NCBI GenBank assembly: GCA_963402885.1 | Contig: OY727095.1 | Location: forward strand, 20,589,001-20,653,000 | From: Antedon bifida | Taxonomy: Eukaryota; Echinodermata; Crinoidea; Comatulida; Antedonidae | Direction: 5' to 3' | DNA: 64,000 nt | In this document: one piece after another, positions 38,088 to 50,733 of the stretch | Position numbering within the stretch: the stretch's first letter is position 1 | How the letters are laid out: every line of letters begins with the position of its first letter | Notes under the pieces: model-generated | Seen by the model: only the letters and a program-made list of their open reading frames with translations | Databases searched by the model: none | What the model was told of the DNA's origin: nothing | Translations under genes and position numbers: made by a program

Positions 38088-41000
38088 AATTCATACAATC
38101 TACCAACCTGAAAAGTGAAACACCATCAATATCTGAAAGGTTGTTGCCATCTAGATCAAGCATGCCAGGTTTCAATACTACATTGTTTTTATCACATTCA
38201 TTCAATAAATCTTTTATAATCCTACTTGAAAGACAGCAAGTTCTCATATCAAGACGTTTTAATTGTGGAGAGAATTTGATTAAACAAGCTAATTTTGATC
38301 CTTCAATTGAAGCTAGATTAATCTCCCGTAAATTCAACTTTTCCCATTTCAATATCCTACCATGTTCATAACAGGCATCTGCAAGACCTTTTAGGTTAAT
38401 AACTGATAGGCTATAATCACACCATTTAAAAAATTCATCATTTATATAAATTAGATCAATTAACCTAAATAGTGTAAAACCATCAATTTTTGAAAGATTG
38501 TTTCCCTCTAGATCCAGCATGCCTTGTTTCAATACCACTTTATTTTGATCACATTCATTCAACATATCTTTCATAATGCTACCTGAGAGATGACAATTAC
38601 TCATATCAAGACGTTGTAGTTGTGGAGAGAATTTTAATAAACAAGATAATTTTGATCCATCAATTGAAGATAGGTTAATCCCACTTAAACTCAACTTTTT
38701 CCATGTCAATATCCTACCATGTTCATGACAGGCATCTACAAACAATCTTAGGTTATCAACTGACAGGCTATAATCACACCATTTAAAAGTGTCATCATCC
38801 ATATCAATTAGATCAACCAACCTAAACATTGTAAAACCATCAATTTCTGAAAGATTGTTTCTCTTTAGACCGAACATGCCTTGTTTCAATATCACATTGC
38901 TTTTATCACATTCATTTAACATATCTTTCATAATACTACCTGAAAGATGGCAATTACTCATATCAAGAAGTTTTAGTTGAGGAGAGAATTTTAATAAACT
39001 AGCTAATTTTGATCCTTCAATTGAAGATAGGTTAATCCCACTTAAATTCAACTTTTTCCATGTCAATATCCTACCATGTTCATGACAGGCATCTGCAAGA
39101 CATCTAATGTTATTAACTGACAAGCTATAATCACACCATTTAAAAGTGTCATCATCCATATCAATTAGATCAACCAACCTAAACAGTGTAAAACCATCAA
39201 TTTCTGAAAGATTGTTTCCCTTTAGACCGAGCATGCCTTGTTTCAATATCACATTGCTTTTATCACATTCATTTAACATATCTTTCATAATACTACCTGA
39301 AAGATGGCAATTACTCATATCAAGAAGTTTTAGTTGAGGAGAGAATTTTAATAAACTAGATAATTTTGATCCTTCAATTGAAGATAGGTTGAGCCCACTT
39401 AAACTCAACATTTCCCATATCAATATCTTACCATGTTCACAACAGACATCTATAAGACTTTTCAGGTGGTCAACTGACAGGCTATGATCAAAAAATTTAA
39501 ACATTAAATAAAGCGTACAATCTGAATCTACCAACCTATATAGTGTACTAACATCAATACCTGAAAGATTGTTTTCCGTTAGATCAAACATGCCACTTTT
39601 CAATACCACATGGTTTTTATCACATTCATTTAACATATCTTTCATAATACTACCTGAAAGATGGCAATTACTCATATCAAGAAGTTTTAGTTGAGGAGAG
39701 AATTTTAATAAACTAGCTAATTTTGATCCTTCAATTGAAGATAGGTTAATCCCACTTAAATTCAACTTTTTCCATGTCAATATCCTACCATGTTCATGAC
39801 AGGCATCTGCAAGACATCTAATGTTATTAACTGACAAGCTATAATCACACCATTTAAAAGTGTCATCATCCATATCAATTAGATCAACCAACCTAAACAG
39901 TGTAAAACCATCAATTTCTGAAAGATTGTTTTCCTTTAGACCGAGCATGCCTTGTTTCAATATCACATTGCTTTTATCACATTCATTTAACATATCTTTC
40001 ATAATACTACCTGAAAGATGGCAATTACTCATATCAAGAAGTTTTAGTTGAGGAGAGAATTTTAATAAACTAGCTAATTTTGATCCTTCAATTGAAGATA
40101 GGTTGAGCCCACTTAAACTCAACATTTCCCATATCAATATCTTACCATGTTCACAACAGACATCTATAAGACTTTTCAGGTGATCAACTGACAGGCTATG
40201 ATCAAAAAATTTAAACATTAAATAAAGCGTACAATCTGAATCTACCAACCTATATAGTGTACTAACATCAATACCTGAAAGATTGTTTTCCGTTAGATCA
40301 AACATGCCACTTTTCAATACCACATGGTTTTTATCACATTCATTTAACATATCTTTCATAATACTACCTGAAAGATGGCAATTACTCATATCAAGAAGTT
40401 TTAGTTGAGGAGAGAATTTTAATAAACTAGCTAATTTTGATCCTTCAATTGAAGATAGGTTAATCCCACTTAAATTCAACTTTTTCCATGTCAATATCCT
40501 ACCATGTTCATGACAGGCATCTGCAAGACATCTAATGTTATTAACTGACAAGCTATAATCACACCATTTAAAAGTGTCATCATCCATATCAATTAGATCA
40601 ACCAACCTAAACAGTGTAAAACCATCAATTTCTGAAAGATTGTTTCCCTTTAGACCGAGCATGCCTTGTTTCAATATCACATTGCTTTTATCACATTCAT
40701 TTAACATATCTTTCATAATACTACCTGAAAGATGGCAATTACTCATATCAAGAAGTTTTAGTTGAGGAGAGAATTTTAATAAACTAGCTAATTTTGATCC
40801 TTCAATTGAAGATAGGTTGAGCCCACTTAAACTCAACATTTCCCATATCAATATCTTACCATGTTCACAACAGACATCTATAAGACTTTTCAGGTGGTCA
40901 ACTGACAGGCTATGATCAAAAAATTTAAACATTAAATAAAGCGTACAATCTGAATCTACCAACCTATATAGTGTACTAACATCAATACCTGAAAGATTGT

Positions 41001-42489
41001 TTTCCGTTAGATCAAACATGCCACTTTTCAATACCACATGGTTTTTATCACATTCATTTAACATATCTTTCATAATACTACCTGAAAGATGGCAATTACT
41101 CATATCAAGAAGTTTTAGTTGAGGAGAGAATTTTAATAAACTAGCTAATTTTGATCCTTCAATTGAAGATAGGTTAATCCCACTTAAATTCAACTTTTTC
41201 CATGTCAATATCCTACCATGTTCATGACAGGCATCTGCAAGACATCTAATGTTATTAACTGACAAGCTATAATCACACCATTTAAAAGTGTCATCATCCA
41301 TATCAATTAGATCAACCAACCTAAACAGTGTAAAACCATCAATTTCTGAAAGATTGTTTCCCTTTAGACCGAGCATGCCTTGTTTCAATATCACATTGCT
41401 TTTATCACATTCATTTAACATATCTTTCATAATACTACCTGAAAGATGGCAATTACTCATATCAAGAAGTTTTAGTTGAGGAGAGAATTTTAATAAACTA
41501 GCTAATTTTGATCCTTCAATTGAAGATAGGTTGAGCCCACTTAAACTCAACATTTCCCATATCAATATCTTACCATGTTCACAACAGACATCTATAAGAC
41601 TTTTCAGGTGGTCAACTGACAGGCTATGGTCAAAAAATTTAAACATTAAATAAAGCGTACAATCTGAATCTACCAACCTATATAGTGTACTAACATCAAT
41701 ACCTGAAAGATTGTTTTCCGTTAGATCAAACATGCCACTTTTCAATACCACATGGTTTTTATCACATTCATTTAACATATCTTTCATAATACTACCTGAA
41801 AGATGGCAATTACTCATATTAAGACATTTAAGTTGTGGACAGAACTTTAATAAACAAGCTAATTTTGATCCTTTAATTAAACATAGGTTAATCCCCCTTA
41901 AATTCAACTTTTTCCATGTCAATATCCTACCTTTTTCGTGACAGGCATCTGCAAGACATCTAATGTTATTAACTGACAGGCTATAATCACACCATTTAAA
42001 AGTGTCATCATCCATATCAATTAGATCAACCAACCTAAACAGTGTAAAACCATCAATTTCTGAAAGATTGTTTCCCTTTAGAACAAGCATGCATTTTTTC
42101 AATCTCACATTGCTTTTATCACATTCATTTAACATATCTTTCATAATACTACCTGAAAGATGGCAATTGCTCATATCAAGAAGTTTTAGTTGAGGAGAGA
42201 ATTTTAATAAACTAGATAATTTTGATACTTCAATTGAAGATAGGTTAAGCCCACTTAAATTCAACTGTTTCCATGTCAATATCTTACCATGTTCATGACA
42301 GGCATCTGCAAGACATCTAATGTTATTAACTGACAGGCTATAATCACACCATTCAAAGGTGTCATCATCCATATCAATTAGATCAACCAACCTAAATAGT
42401 ATGTTAACATCAATACCTGACAAATTGTTTTCCTTAAGATCAAGCATTTCAGGTTTCAATACCACATTGTTTTTATCACATTCATTCAA
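38074..42489 (-). pseudogene. Giant NLR, second LRR segment (dimeric higher-order repeat)
   Basis: 1,471 codons made entirely of LRRs, about 12 units of 119 residues (357 bp), each unit with four LRR-like motifs of roughly 28-32 residues. Between about 39.1 and 42.2 kb the units alternate in two types (FKWCDYSLSVNNIRCLADAC, and FKFFDHSLSVDHLKSLIDVC). They give a 714-bp repeat: equivalent points recur at 39,146, 39,860, 40,574, 41,288 and 42,002. Adjacent copies are nearly identical. It is separated from the upstream segment by a +1 insertion near 42,500 and from the downstream one by the T6 run near 38,080. The ATG at the segment start is just an internal Met and no promoter is implied. In NLRs the LRRs act in ligand sensing and autoinhibition. 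Confidence 0.85.
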
Positions 42490-45400
42490 TAAATCTTTTA
42501 ATAATACTACCTGAGAGATGGCATTTTCTCATATTTAGATATTGTAGTTGTGGAGAGAATTTTAATAAACAAGCTAATTTTGATCCTTCTATTGAAGCTA
42601 GGTTAATGCTACTTAAACTCAACTGTTCCCATGTCAATATCCTATCATGTTTATAATAGGCATCTATAAGACCTCTTAGGTTATTAACTGATAGACTATA
42701 TACTTCCCACTGAAAGGTAGAATAATTCATACAATTTGAATCCACTAACCTAAATAGTGTACTACCATCAATACCTGACAAATTGTTTCCCTCTAGATCC
42801 AGCATGTCAGGTTTCAATACCACATTGTTTTTATCACATTCATTCAATAAATCTTTTATAATACTCCCTGAAAGATTGCAATCACTCATGTCAAGACTTT
42901 GTAATTCTGGAGAGAATTTTATTAAACAAGCTAGTTTTGATCCTTCAATTGAAGATAGGTCAAGCCCACTTAAGTTCATCTCTTCACATATCAATGTCCT
43001 ATCATGTTCATAACAGGCATCTGTAAGACCTCTTAGGTTATCAACTGTTAGGTTATAATCACACCACCAATCAGAAGCAGAACATTTTATGCAATTAAGA
43101 TCCAGTAGCGTAAAAAGTGAAACACCATCAATATCTGAAAGATAGTTTCCCCGTAGATAAAACATGTCAGGTTTCAATACAACATTGTTTTTATCACTTT
43201 CATTCAATAAATCTTGTATAATACTACCTGAGAGATGACAATTACTCATATCAAGATGTTCTATTTGTGGAGAGAATTTTAATAAACAAGCTAATTTTGA
43301 CCCTTCAATGGAAGCTAGGTTAATCCCACTTAAATTCAACTTTTCCCATGTCAACATCTTATTGTGTTCATAACAGGCATCTGCAAGACCTCTTAAGTTA
43401 TTAACTGACATGCTATAATCTTTCCATTCAAAAGTAGAATAATTCATACAATTTGAATCTACCAACTTAAATAGTGTACTACCATCAATACCTGACAAAT
43501 TGTTTTCTTTTAGATCAAGCATGCCAGGTTTCAATACCACATTGTTTTTATCACATTCATTCAGAAAATCTTTTATAATACTCCCTGAAAGATTGCAATC
43601 ACTCATGTCAAGACTTTGTAATTCTGGAGAGAATTTTATTAAACAAGCTAGTTTTGATCCTTCAATTGAAGATAGGTCAAGCCCACTTAAGTTCATCTCT
43701 TCACATATCAATATCCTATCATGTTCATAACAGGCATCTGCAAGACGTTTTAGGTTATCAACTGTTAGGTGATAATCACACCACCAGTCAGTCCAACAAT
43801 CCATGCAATTAAGATTCACTAACCTAAAAAGTGAAACACCATCAATAACTGAAAGATTGTTTCCCTTTAGATCAAGCATGCCAGGTTTCAATACCACATT
43901 GATTTTATCACATTCATTCAATAAATCATTTATAATACTCGCTGAGAGATGACAATTGCTCATAACAAGAAATTCAAGTTTTGGAGAGAATTTTAATAAA
44001 CAAGCTAATTTTGATCCTTCAATGGAAGCTAGGTTAATCCCACTTAAATTCAACTGTTCCCATGTTAATATCCTATCATGTTCATAACAGGCATCTGCAA
44101 GACCTCTTAGGTTATCAACTGACAGGCTATAATCTTTCCATTCAAAAGTATAATAATTCATACAATTTGAATCTACCAAATTAAATAGTGTACTACCATC
44201 AATACCTGACAAATTGTTTTCCTCAAGATCAAGCAATTTAGGTTTCAATACCACGTTGTTTTTATCACATTCATTAAATAAATCTTTTATAATACTACCT
44301 GAAATATGGCAATTTCTCATATCAAGATTTTGTAATTGTTGAGAGAATTTTAATAAACAAGCTAATTTTGATCCGTCAATCGAAGCTAGGTTAATACCAT
44401 TTAAACTCAACTTTTCCCATGTCAACATCTTATCGTGTTCATAACAGGCATCTGCAAGACCTCTTAAGTTTTCAACTGACATGCTATAATGATTCCATCC
44501 AAAAGTAGAATAATTCATACAATTTGAATCTACCAACTTAAATAGTGTACTACCATCAATACCTGACAAATTGTTTCCCCTTAGATCAAGCATGTCAGGT
44601 TTCAATACCACATTGTTTTTATCACATTCATTCAAGAAATCTTTTATAATACTCCCTGAAAGATTGCAATCACTCATGTCAAGACTTTGTAATTCTGGAG
44701 AGAATTTTATTAAACAAGCTAGTTTTGATCCTTCAATTGAAGATAGGTCAAGCCCACTTAAGTTCATCTCTTCACATATCAATATCCTATCATGTTCATA
44801 ACAGGCATCTGCAAGACGTTTTAGGTTATAAACTGTTAGGTGATAATCACACCACCAGTCAGTCCAACAATCCATGCAATTAAGATTCACTAACCTAAAA
44901 AGTGAAACACTATCAATAACTGAAAGATTGTTTCCCTTTAGATCAAGCATGCCAGGTTTCAATACCACATTGATTTTATCACATTCATTCAATAAATCAT
45001 TTATAATACTCGCTGAGAGATGACAATTGCTCATAACAAGAAATTCAAGTTTTGGAGAGAATTTTAATAAACAAGCTAATTTTGATCCTTCAATGGAAGC
45101 TAGGTTAATCCCACTTAAATTCAACTTTTCCCATGTCAACATCTTATTGTGTTCATAACAGGCATCTGCAAGACCTCTTAAGTTATTAACTGACATGCTA
45201 TAATCTTTCCATTCAAAAGTAGAATAATTCATACAATTTGAATCTACCAAATTAAATAGTGTACTACCATCAATACCTGACAAATTGTTTTTCTCAAGAT
45301 CAAGCAATTTAGGTTTCAATACCACATTGTTTTTATCACATTCATTAAATAAATCTTTTATAATACTACCTGAAATATGGCAATTTCTCATATCAAGATT

Positions 45401-48400
45401 TTGTAATTGTTGAGAGAATGTTAATAAACAAGCTAATTTTGATCCGTCAATCGAAGCTAGGTTAATACCACTTAAACTCAACTTTTCCCATGTCAACATC
45501 TTATCGTGTTCATAACAGGCATCTGCAAGACCTCTTAAGTTTTCAACTGACATGCTATAATGATTCCATCCAAAAGTAGAATAATTCATACAATTTGAAT
45601 CTAACAACTTAAATAGTGTACTACCATCAATACCTGACAAATTGTTTCCCCTTAGATCAAGCATGCCAGGTTTCAATACTACATTGTTTTTATCACATTC
45701 ATTCAGTAAATCTTTTATAATACTCCCTGAAAGATTGCAATCACTCATGTCAAGACTTTGTAATTCTGGAGAGAATTTTATTAAACAAGCTAGTTTTGAT
45801 CCTTCAATTGAAGATAGGTCAAGCCCACTTAAGTTCATCTCTTCACATATCAATATCTTATCATGTTCATAACAGGCATCTGCAAGACGTTTTAGGTTAT
45901 CAACTGTTAGGTGATAATCACACCACCAGTCAGTCCAACAATTCATGCAATTAAGATTAACTAACCTAAAAAGTGAAACACCATCAATAACTGAAAGATT
46001 GTTTCCCTTTAGATCAAGCATGCCAGGTTTCAATACCACATTGATTTTATCACATTCATTCAATAAATCATTTATAATACTCGCTGAGAGATGACAATTG
46101 CTCATAACAAGAAATTCAAGTTTTGGAGAGAATTTTAATAAACAAGCTAATTTTGATCCTTCAATGGAAGCTAGGTTAATCCCACTTAAATTCAACTGTT
46201 CCCATGTTAATATCCTATCATGTTCATAACAGGCATCTGCAAGACCTCTTAGGTTATCAACTGACAGGCTATAATCTTTCCATTTAAAAGTATAATAATT
46301 CATACAATTTGAATCTACCAAATTAAATAGTGTACTACTATCAATACCTGACAAATTGTTTTCTTTAAGATCAAGCAATTTAGGTTTCAATACCACATTG
46401 TTTTTATCACATTCATTAAATAAATCTTTTATAATACTACCTGAAATATGGCAATTTCTCATATCAAGATTTTGTAATTGTTGAGAGAATTTTAATAAAC
46501 AAGCTAATTTTGATCCGTCAATCGAAGCTAGGTTAATACCACTTAAACTCAACTTTTCCCATGTCAACATCTTATCGTGTTCATAACAGGCATCTGCAAG
46601 ACCTCTTAAGTTTTCAACTGACATGCTATAATGATTCCATCCAAAAGTAGAATAATTCATACAATTTGAATCTAACAACTTAAATAGTGTACTACCATCA
46701 ATACCTGACAAATTGTTTCCCCTTAGATCAAGCATGCCAGGTTTCAATACTACATTGTTTTTATCACATTCATTCAGTAAATCTTTTATAATACTCCCTG
46801 AAAGATTGCAATCACTCATGTCAAGACTTTGTAATTCTGGAGAGAATTTTATTAAACAAGCTAGTTTTGATCCTTCAATTGAAGATAGGTCAAGCCCACT
46901 TAAGTTCATCTCTTCACATATCAATATCTTATCATGTTCATAACAGGCATCTGCAAGACGTTTTAGGTTATCAACTGTTAGGTGATAATCACACCACCAG
47001 TCAGTCCAACAATTCATGCAATTAAGATTAACTAACCTAAAAAGTGAAACACCATCAATAACTGAAAGATTGTTTCCCTTTAGATCAAGCATGCCAGGTT
47101 TCAATACCACATTGATTTTATCACATTCATTCAATAAATCATTTATAATACTCGCTGAGAGATGACAATTGCTCATAACAAGAAATTCAAGTTTTGGAGA
47201 GAATTTTAATAAACAAGCTAATTTTGATCCTTCAATGGAAGCTAGGTTAATCCCACTTAAATTCAACTGTTCCCATGTTAATATCCTATCATGTTCATAA
47301 CAGGCATCTGCAAGACCTCTTAGGTTATCAACTGACAGGCTATAATCTTTCCATTTAAAAGTATAATAATTCATACAATTTGAATCTACCAAATTAAATA
47401 GTGTACTACTATCAATACCTGACAAATTGTTTTCTTTAAGATCAAGCAATTTAGGTTTCAATACCACATTGTTTTTATCACATTCATTAAATAAATCTTT
47501 TATAATACTACCTGAAATATGGCAATTTCTCATATCAAGATTTTGTAATTGTTGAGAGAATTTTAATAAACAAGCTAATTTTGATCCGTCAATCGAAGCT
47601 AGGTTAATACCACTTAAACTCAACTTTTCCCATGTCAACATCTTATCGTGTTCATAACAGGCATCTGCAAGACCTCTTAAGTTTTCAACTGACATGCTAT
47701 AATGATTCCATCCAAAAGTAGAATAATTCATACAATTTGAATCTAACAACTTAAATAGTGTACTACCATCAATACCTGACAAATTGTTTCCCCTTAGATC
47801 AAGCATGCCAGGTTTCAATACTACATTGTTTTTATCACATTCATTCAAGAAATCTTTTATAATACTACCTGAGAGATGGCAATTTCTAACATCAAGATAT
47901 TCTAGTTGTGGAGAGAATTTTAATAAACAAGCTAATTTTGATCCTTCTATTGAAGCTAAGTTAATCCCAATTAAATTCAATTCATCCCATGTCAATATCC
48001 TATCATGTTCATAACAAGCATCTATAAGACCTCTTAGGTTATTAACTGACAGGCTGTAATCATCAAAATGAAAATCATTAGTACAATAATCACTCCTAGC
48101 ATCACCAATTTCTATATATTCAGAAGCATGATGTGTAGTATAAAGATTCAATAAGCGAAAGAGTGAAACACCATCAATTTCTGAAAGAATGTTTCCCCTT
48201 AGATCAAGCATGCCAGGTTTCAATACCACATTGTTTTTATCACATTCACTCAATAAATCTTTTATAATACTACCTGAGAGATGGCAATTTCTAACATCAA
48301 GATCTTCTAGTTGTGGAGAGAATTTTAATAAACAAGCTAATTTTGATCCTTCAATTGAAGCTAGGTTAATCTCACTTAAATTCAACTTTTCCCATGTCAA

Positions 48401-50388
48401 CATCTTATCGTGTTCATAACAGGCATCTGCAAGACCTCTTAAGTTTTCAACTGACATGCTATAATGATTCCATCCAAAAGTAGAATAATTCATACAATTT
48501 GAATCTAACAACTTAAATAGTGTACTACCATCAATACCTGACAAATTGTTTCCCCTTAGATCAAGCATGCCAGGTTTCAATACCACATTGTTTTTATCAC
48601 ATTCACTCAATAAATCTTTTATAATACTACCTGAGAGATGGCAATTTCTAACATCAAGATCTTCTAGTTGTGGAGAGAATTTTAATAAAAAAGCTAATTT
48701 TGATACTTCATTTGAAGCTAGGTTAGTCCTACTTAAATCTAATTTTATCCATGTCAATGTACTATCATGTTCATAACAGAAATCTACAAAAGCATATAGG
48801 TGACCAACTGATAGTTTACATTTTCTAAATGAAAACTTCTTAACTAGTTTTACCAACTTACAAAGTGTAGCAACATCAATATCACTTAAATCATTATAAT
48901 CAAGATGAAACTTTAGGTCAAGTGGCAAGATATTTTCAAGAACATGGTTTAATATAATAATGGTTAGACTGTCAGGTTTAAAATAGATATTTTTTAGGTT
49001 AGGTGAATATTTCAAACAATGTATCAATAAATTAGTACTCTGTGATTTATCAAATGAAATATTTTTAAAGCCATATTGAAATTGAAATTTGTCCATTATA
49101 GTTGCAATAGTATCAATCTCGTTTTCTTTCACAAACGAATCTAATTTAAATACTTCTTCATCATCACTTATTGGTGAATACATGAATATTAAGAAATGAA
49201 CTACCATAGTACAAAATTTTGTAGTTGGTATAGTGGGTCTTTTCTCCATAATCACTGAATTCCACTGTTCATTCAAAAAACCATAACATCTACTCATAAG
49301 TTTTACCAATTGCATTTGCGATGTTGCTACTTGCTCACCCACAGGGTTAATATAATGTAGAGCGCATCTAAATGACTTGGACATTTCTAAACATGTTTCT
49401 TTAAGTTCTTCATCACTTAAAATTTTTGCTTCTAATTCTCCTATTACAGAATGTTCATGTTCAGCCTTTACATGGTTGAAATACTTTGCTAGTGAATACA
49501 AGTTTGAAGCTTTTACTTTCAGCCAATGTTTCATAAATCTACCAGCATCAGCACCTAGGAATCCTATAGTGAATATGATTGTCATATGTAGATATTTATT
49601 AAACATTATCATTTCACACTCCTCCTCCTTCACATCACCTGACTTACACTTATCAGCAAGGTAAAACCCTGCTAATGCCTCTGAAACTAGCTTGTGTGGG
49701 GGAGCAAACATCACTTTTTTATCTCTTTTATTAAGAGGTGGTTTTTTGTAAACAAATCCAATTTTTAGTGCCAATTCTACTATTGATTTATTCTCAAACA
49801 TATTTGAGAACTGAGACTTGTAAATTATCAGTTCATTTGTTTTTAGTCGTTCATAAATACATTGGCCTAACGCTAGGATAGCAGTTTTATAATCACCTCG
49901 AATTTGTTCAAAATGTGCAATTGTAGATTTCTTCCCCTCACTATTTATTTTGGATAAATATTGATTTAAAGTGCAACAAATTAGTTCTTTGAAAAGATCT
50001 GACAAATCATTGGGAAGCTTTTCTGATTCTTCCCAAATGCTACAAATCAGAAGTAATAATAAAGGAGATGAACACAGTTCAATGATATCTATATTTCTAA
50101 ATGGATCAGTGTGTTTGTTCTCAGAATCTGAATCTTTTAAATCTGAAATTTCTGGATCGGAATATTTTGAATTTAAATCCTCTGAATCAGAATTCGTGTG
50201 TGAAATAAGATTTAATTTTTTGATTAACACTTTTCCTAATTTAGGTTTTTCTGTAAAATATTTCTGAATATAAAGCTTCATACTTCCTTCACTAAATCCA
50301 TTAACTTCAATACCTACATCACAGTTTTCAACAAATGTTGTAATATTTTCAGGTCGTGATGTTATTATTGTGGTATTTTTATAGTCAG
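42482..50388 (-). pseudogene. Giant NLR: NACHT C-terminal half plus first LRR segment (trimeric higher-order repeat)
   Basis: The open frame runs to 50,434, but its first 15 or so codons are LTR sequence. Host coding resumes at about 50,385 with DYKNTTIITSRPENI, the NACHT segment carrying the sensor-type TSRP motif. Using residues of the 2,650-codon frame: TSRP at 25-28, an acidic Ser/Asp-rich insert at about 80-110, a winged-helix-like stretch (ELCSSPLLLLLICSIWEE) at about 119-136, and PPHKLVSEALAGFYLA at about 245-260. LRRs start at about 505 and form about 18 units of 119 residues. Within 43.5-47.8 kb three unit types repeat as a trimer of exactly 1,071 bp (43,500, 44,571, 45,642, 46,713, 47,784). 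It ends prematurely in KRFIE-stop through a +1 insertion (attatTaaaag) near 42,500. Confidence 0.88.
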
Positions 50389-50570
50389 CGCCAACTTGGT
50401 AATAATATAGACAATACTCACACAGATAATACAACTGAATAACCGATACTTGAGGTATAACAATAATGTAACTTTATTAACAAAGCAAACAGTAAACATT
50501 CGTATGTAAAACAACAACAACGAGGCGGCTCATATGGAGCGCCGTACGTGACATAACAGCCAAACTGGCG
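50389..50570 (-). repeat. 3' LTR of the retrotransposon
   Basis: 182 bp, identical to 55,885-56,066. On the element strand it begins CGCCAGTTTGG and ends CCAAGTTGGCG, i.e. short inverted ends rather than TG...CA. An AATAAA polyadenylation signal is at 50,473-50,478. Confidence 0.93.
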
Positions 50571-50733
50571 TGACTACCTTTTTTCCTTTTCTCAAAAAAA
50601 AACAAAGTCAACAACAAAAACGGCAAATCGGGACAAACTGTGAATCATATATAAAAAATTGAAAAACGAGCTTTCATCGGGTAGACTGCCCTCCAGCTTG
50701 GGGATTATTCTGCCCCACAATACTTATCAGAAG

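Noticed and set aside
38141..48776. Many 60-76 codon plus-strand ORFs spaced 357/714/1071 bp
   Set aside because: Antisense shadows of the LRR units; their regular spacing only reflects the repeat period.
50389..50434. Start codon of the long NLR/LRR frame at 50,434
   Set aside because: The first codons (MYYLCEYCLYYYQVG) are LTR sequence read through. Host coding begins at about 50,385 and the true start is at 61,620.
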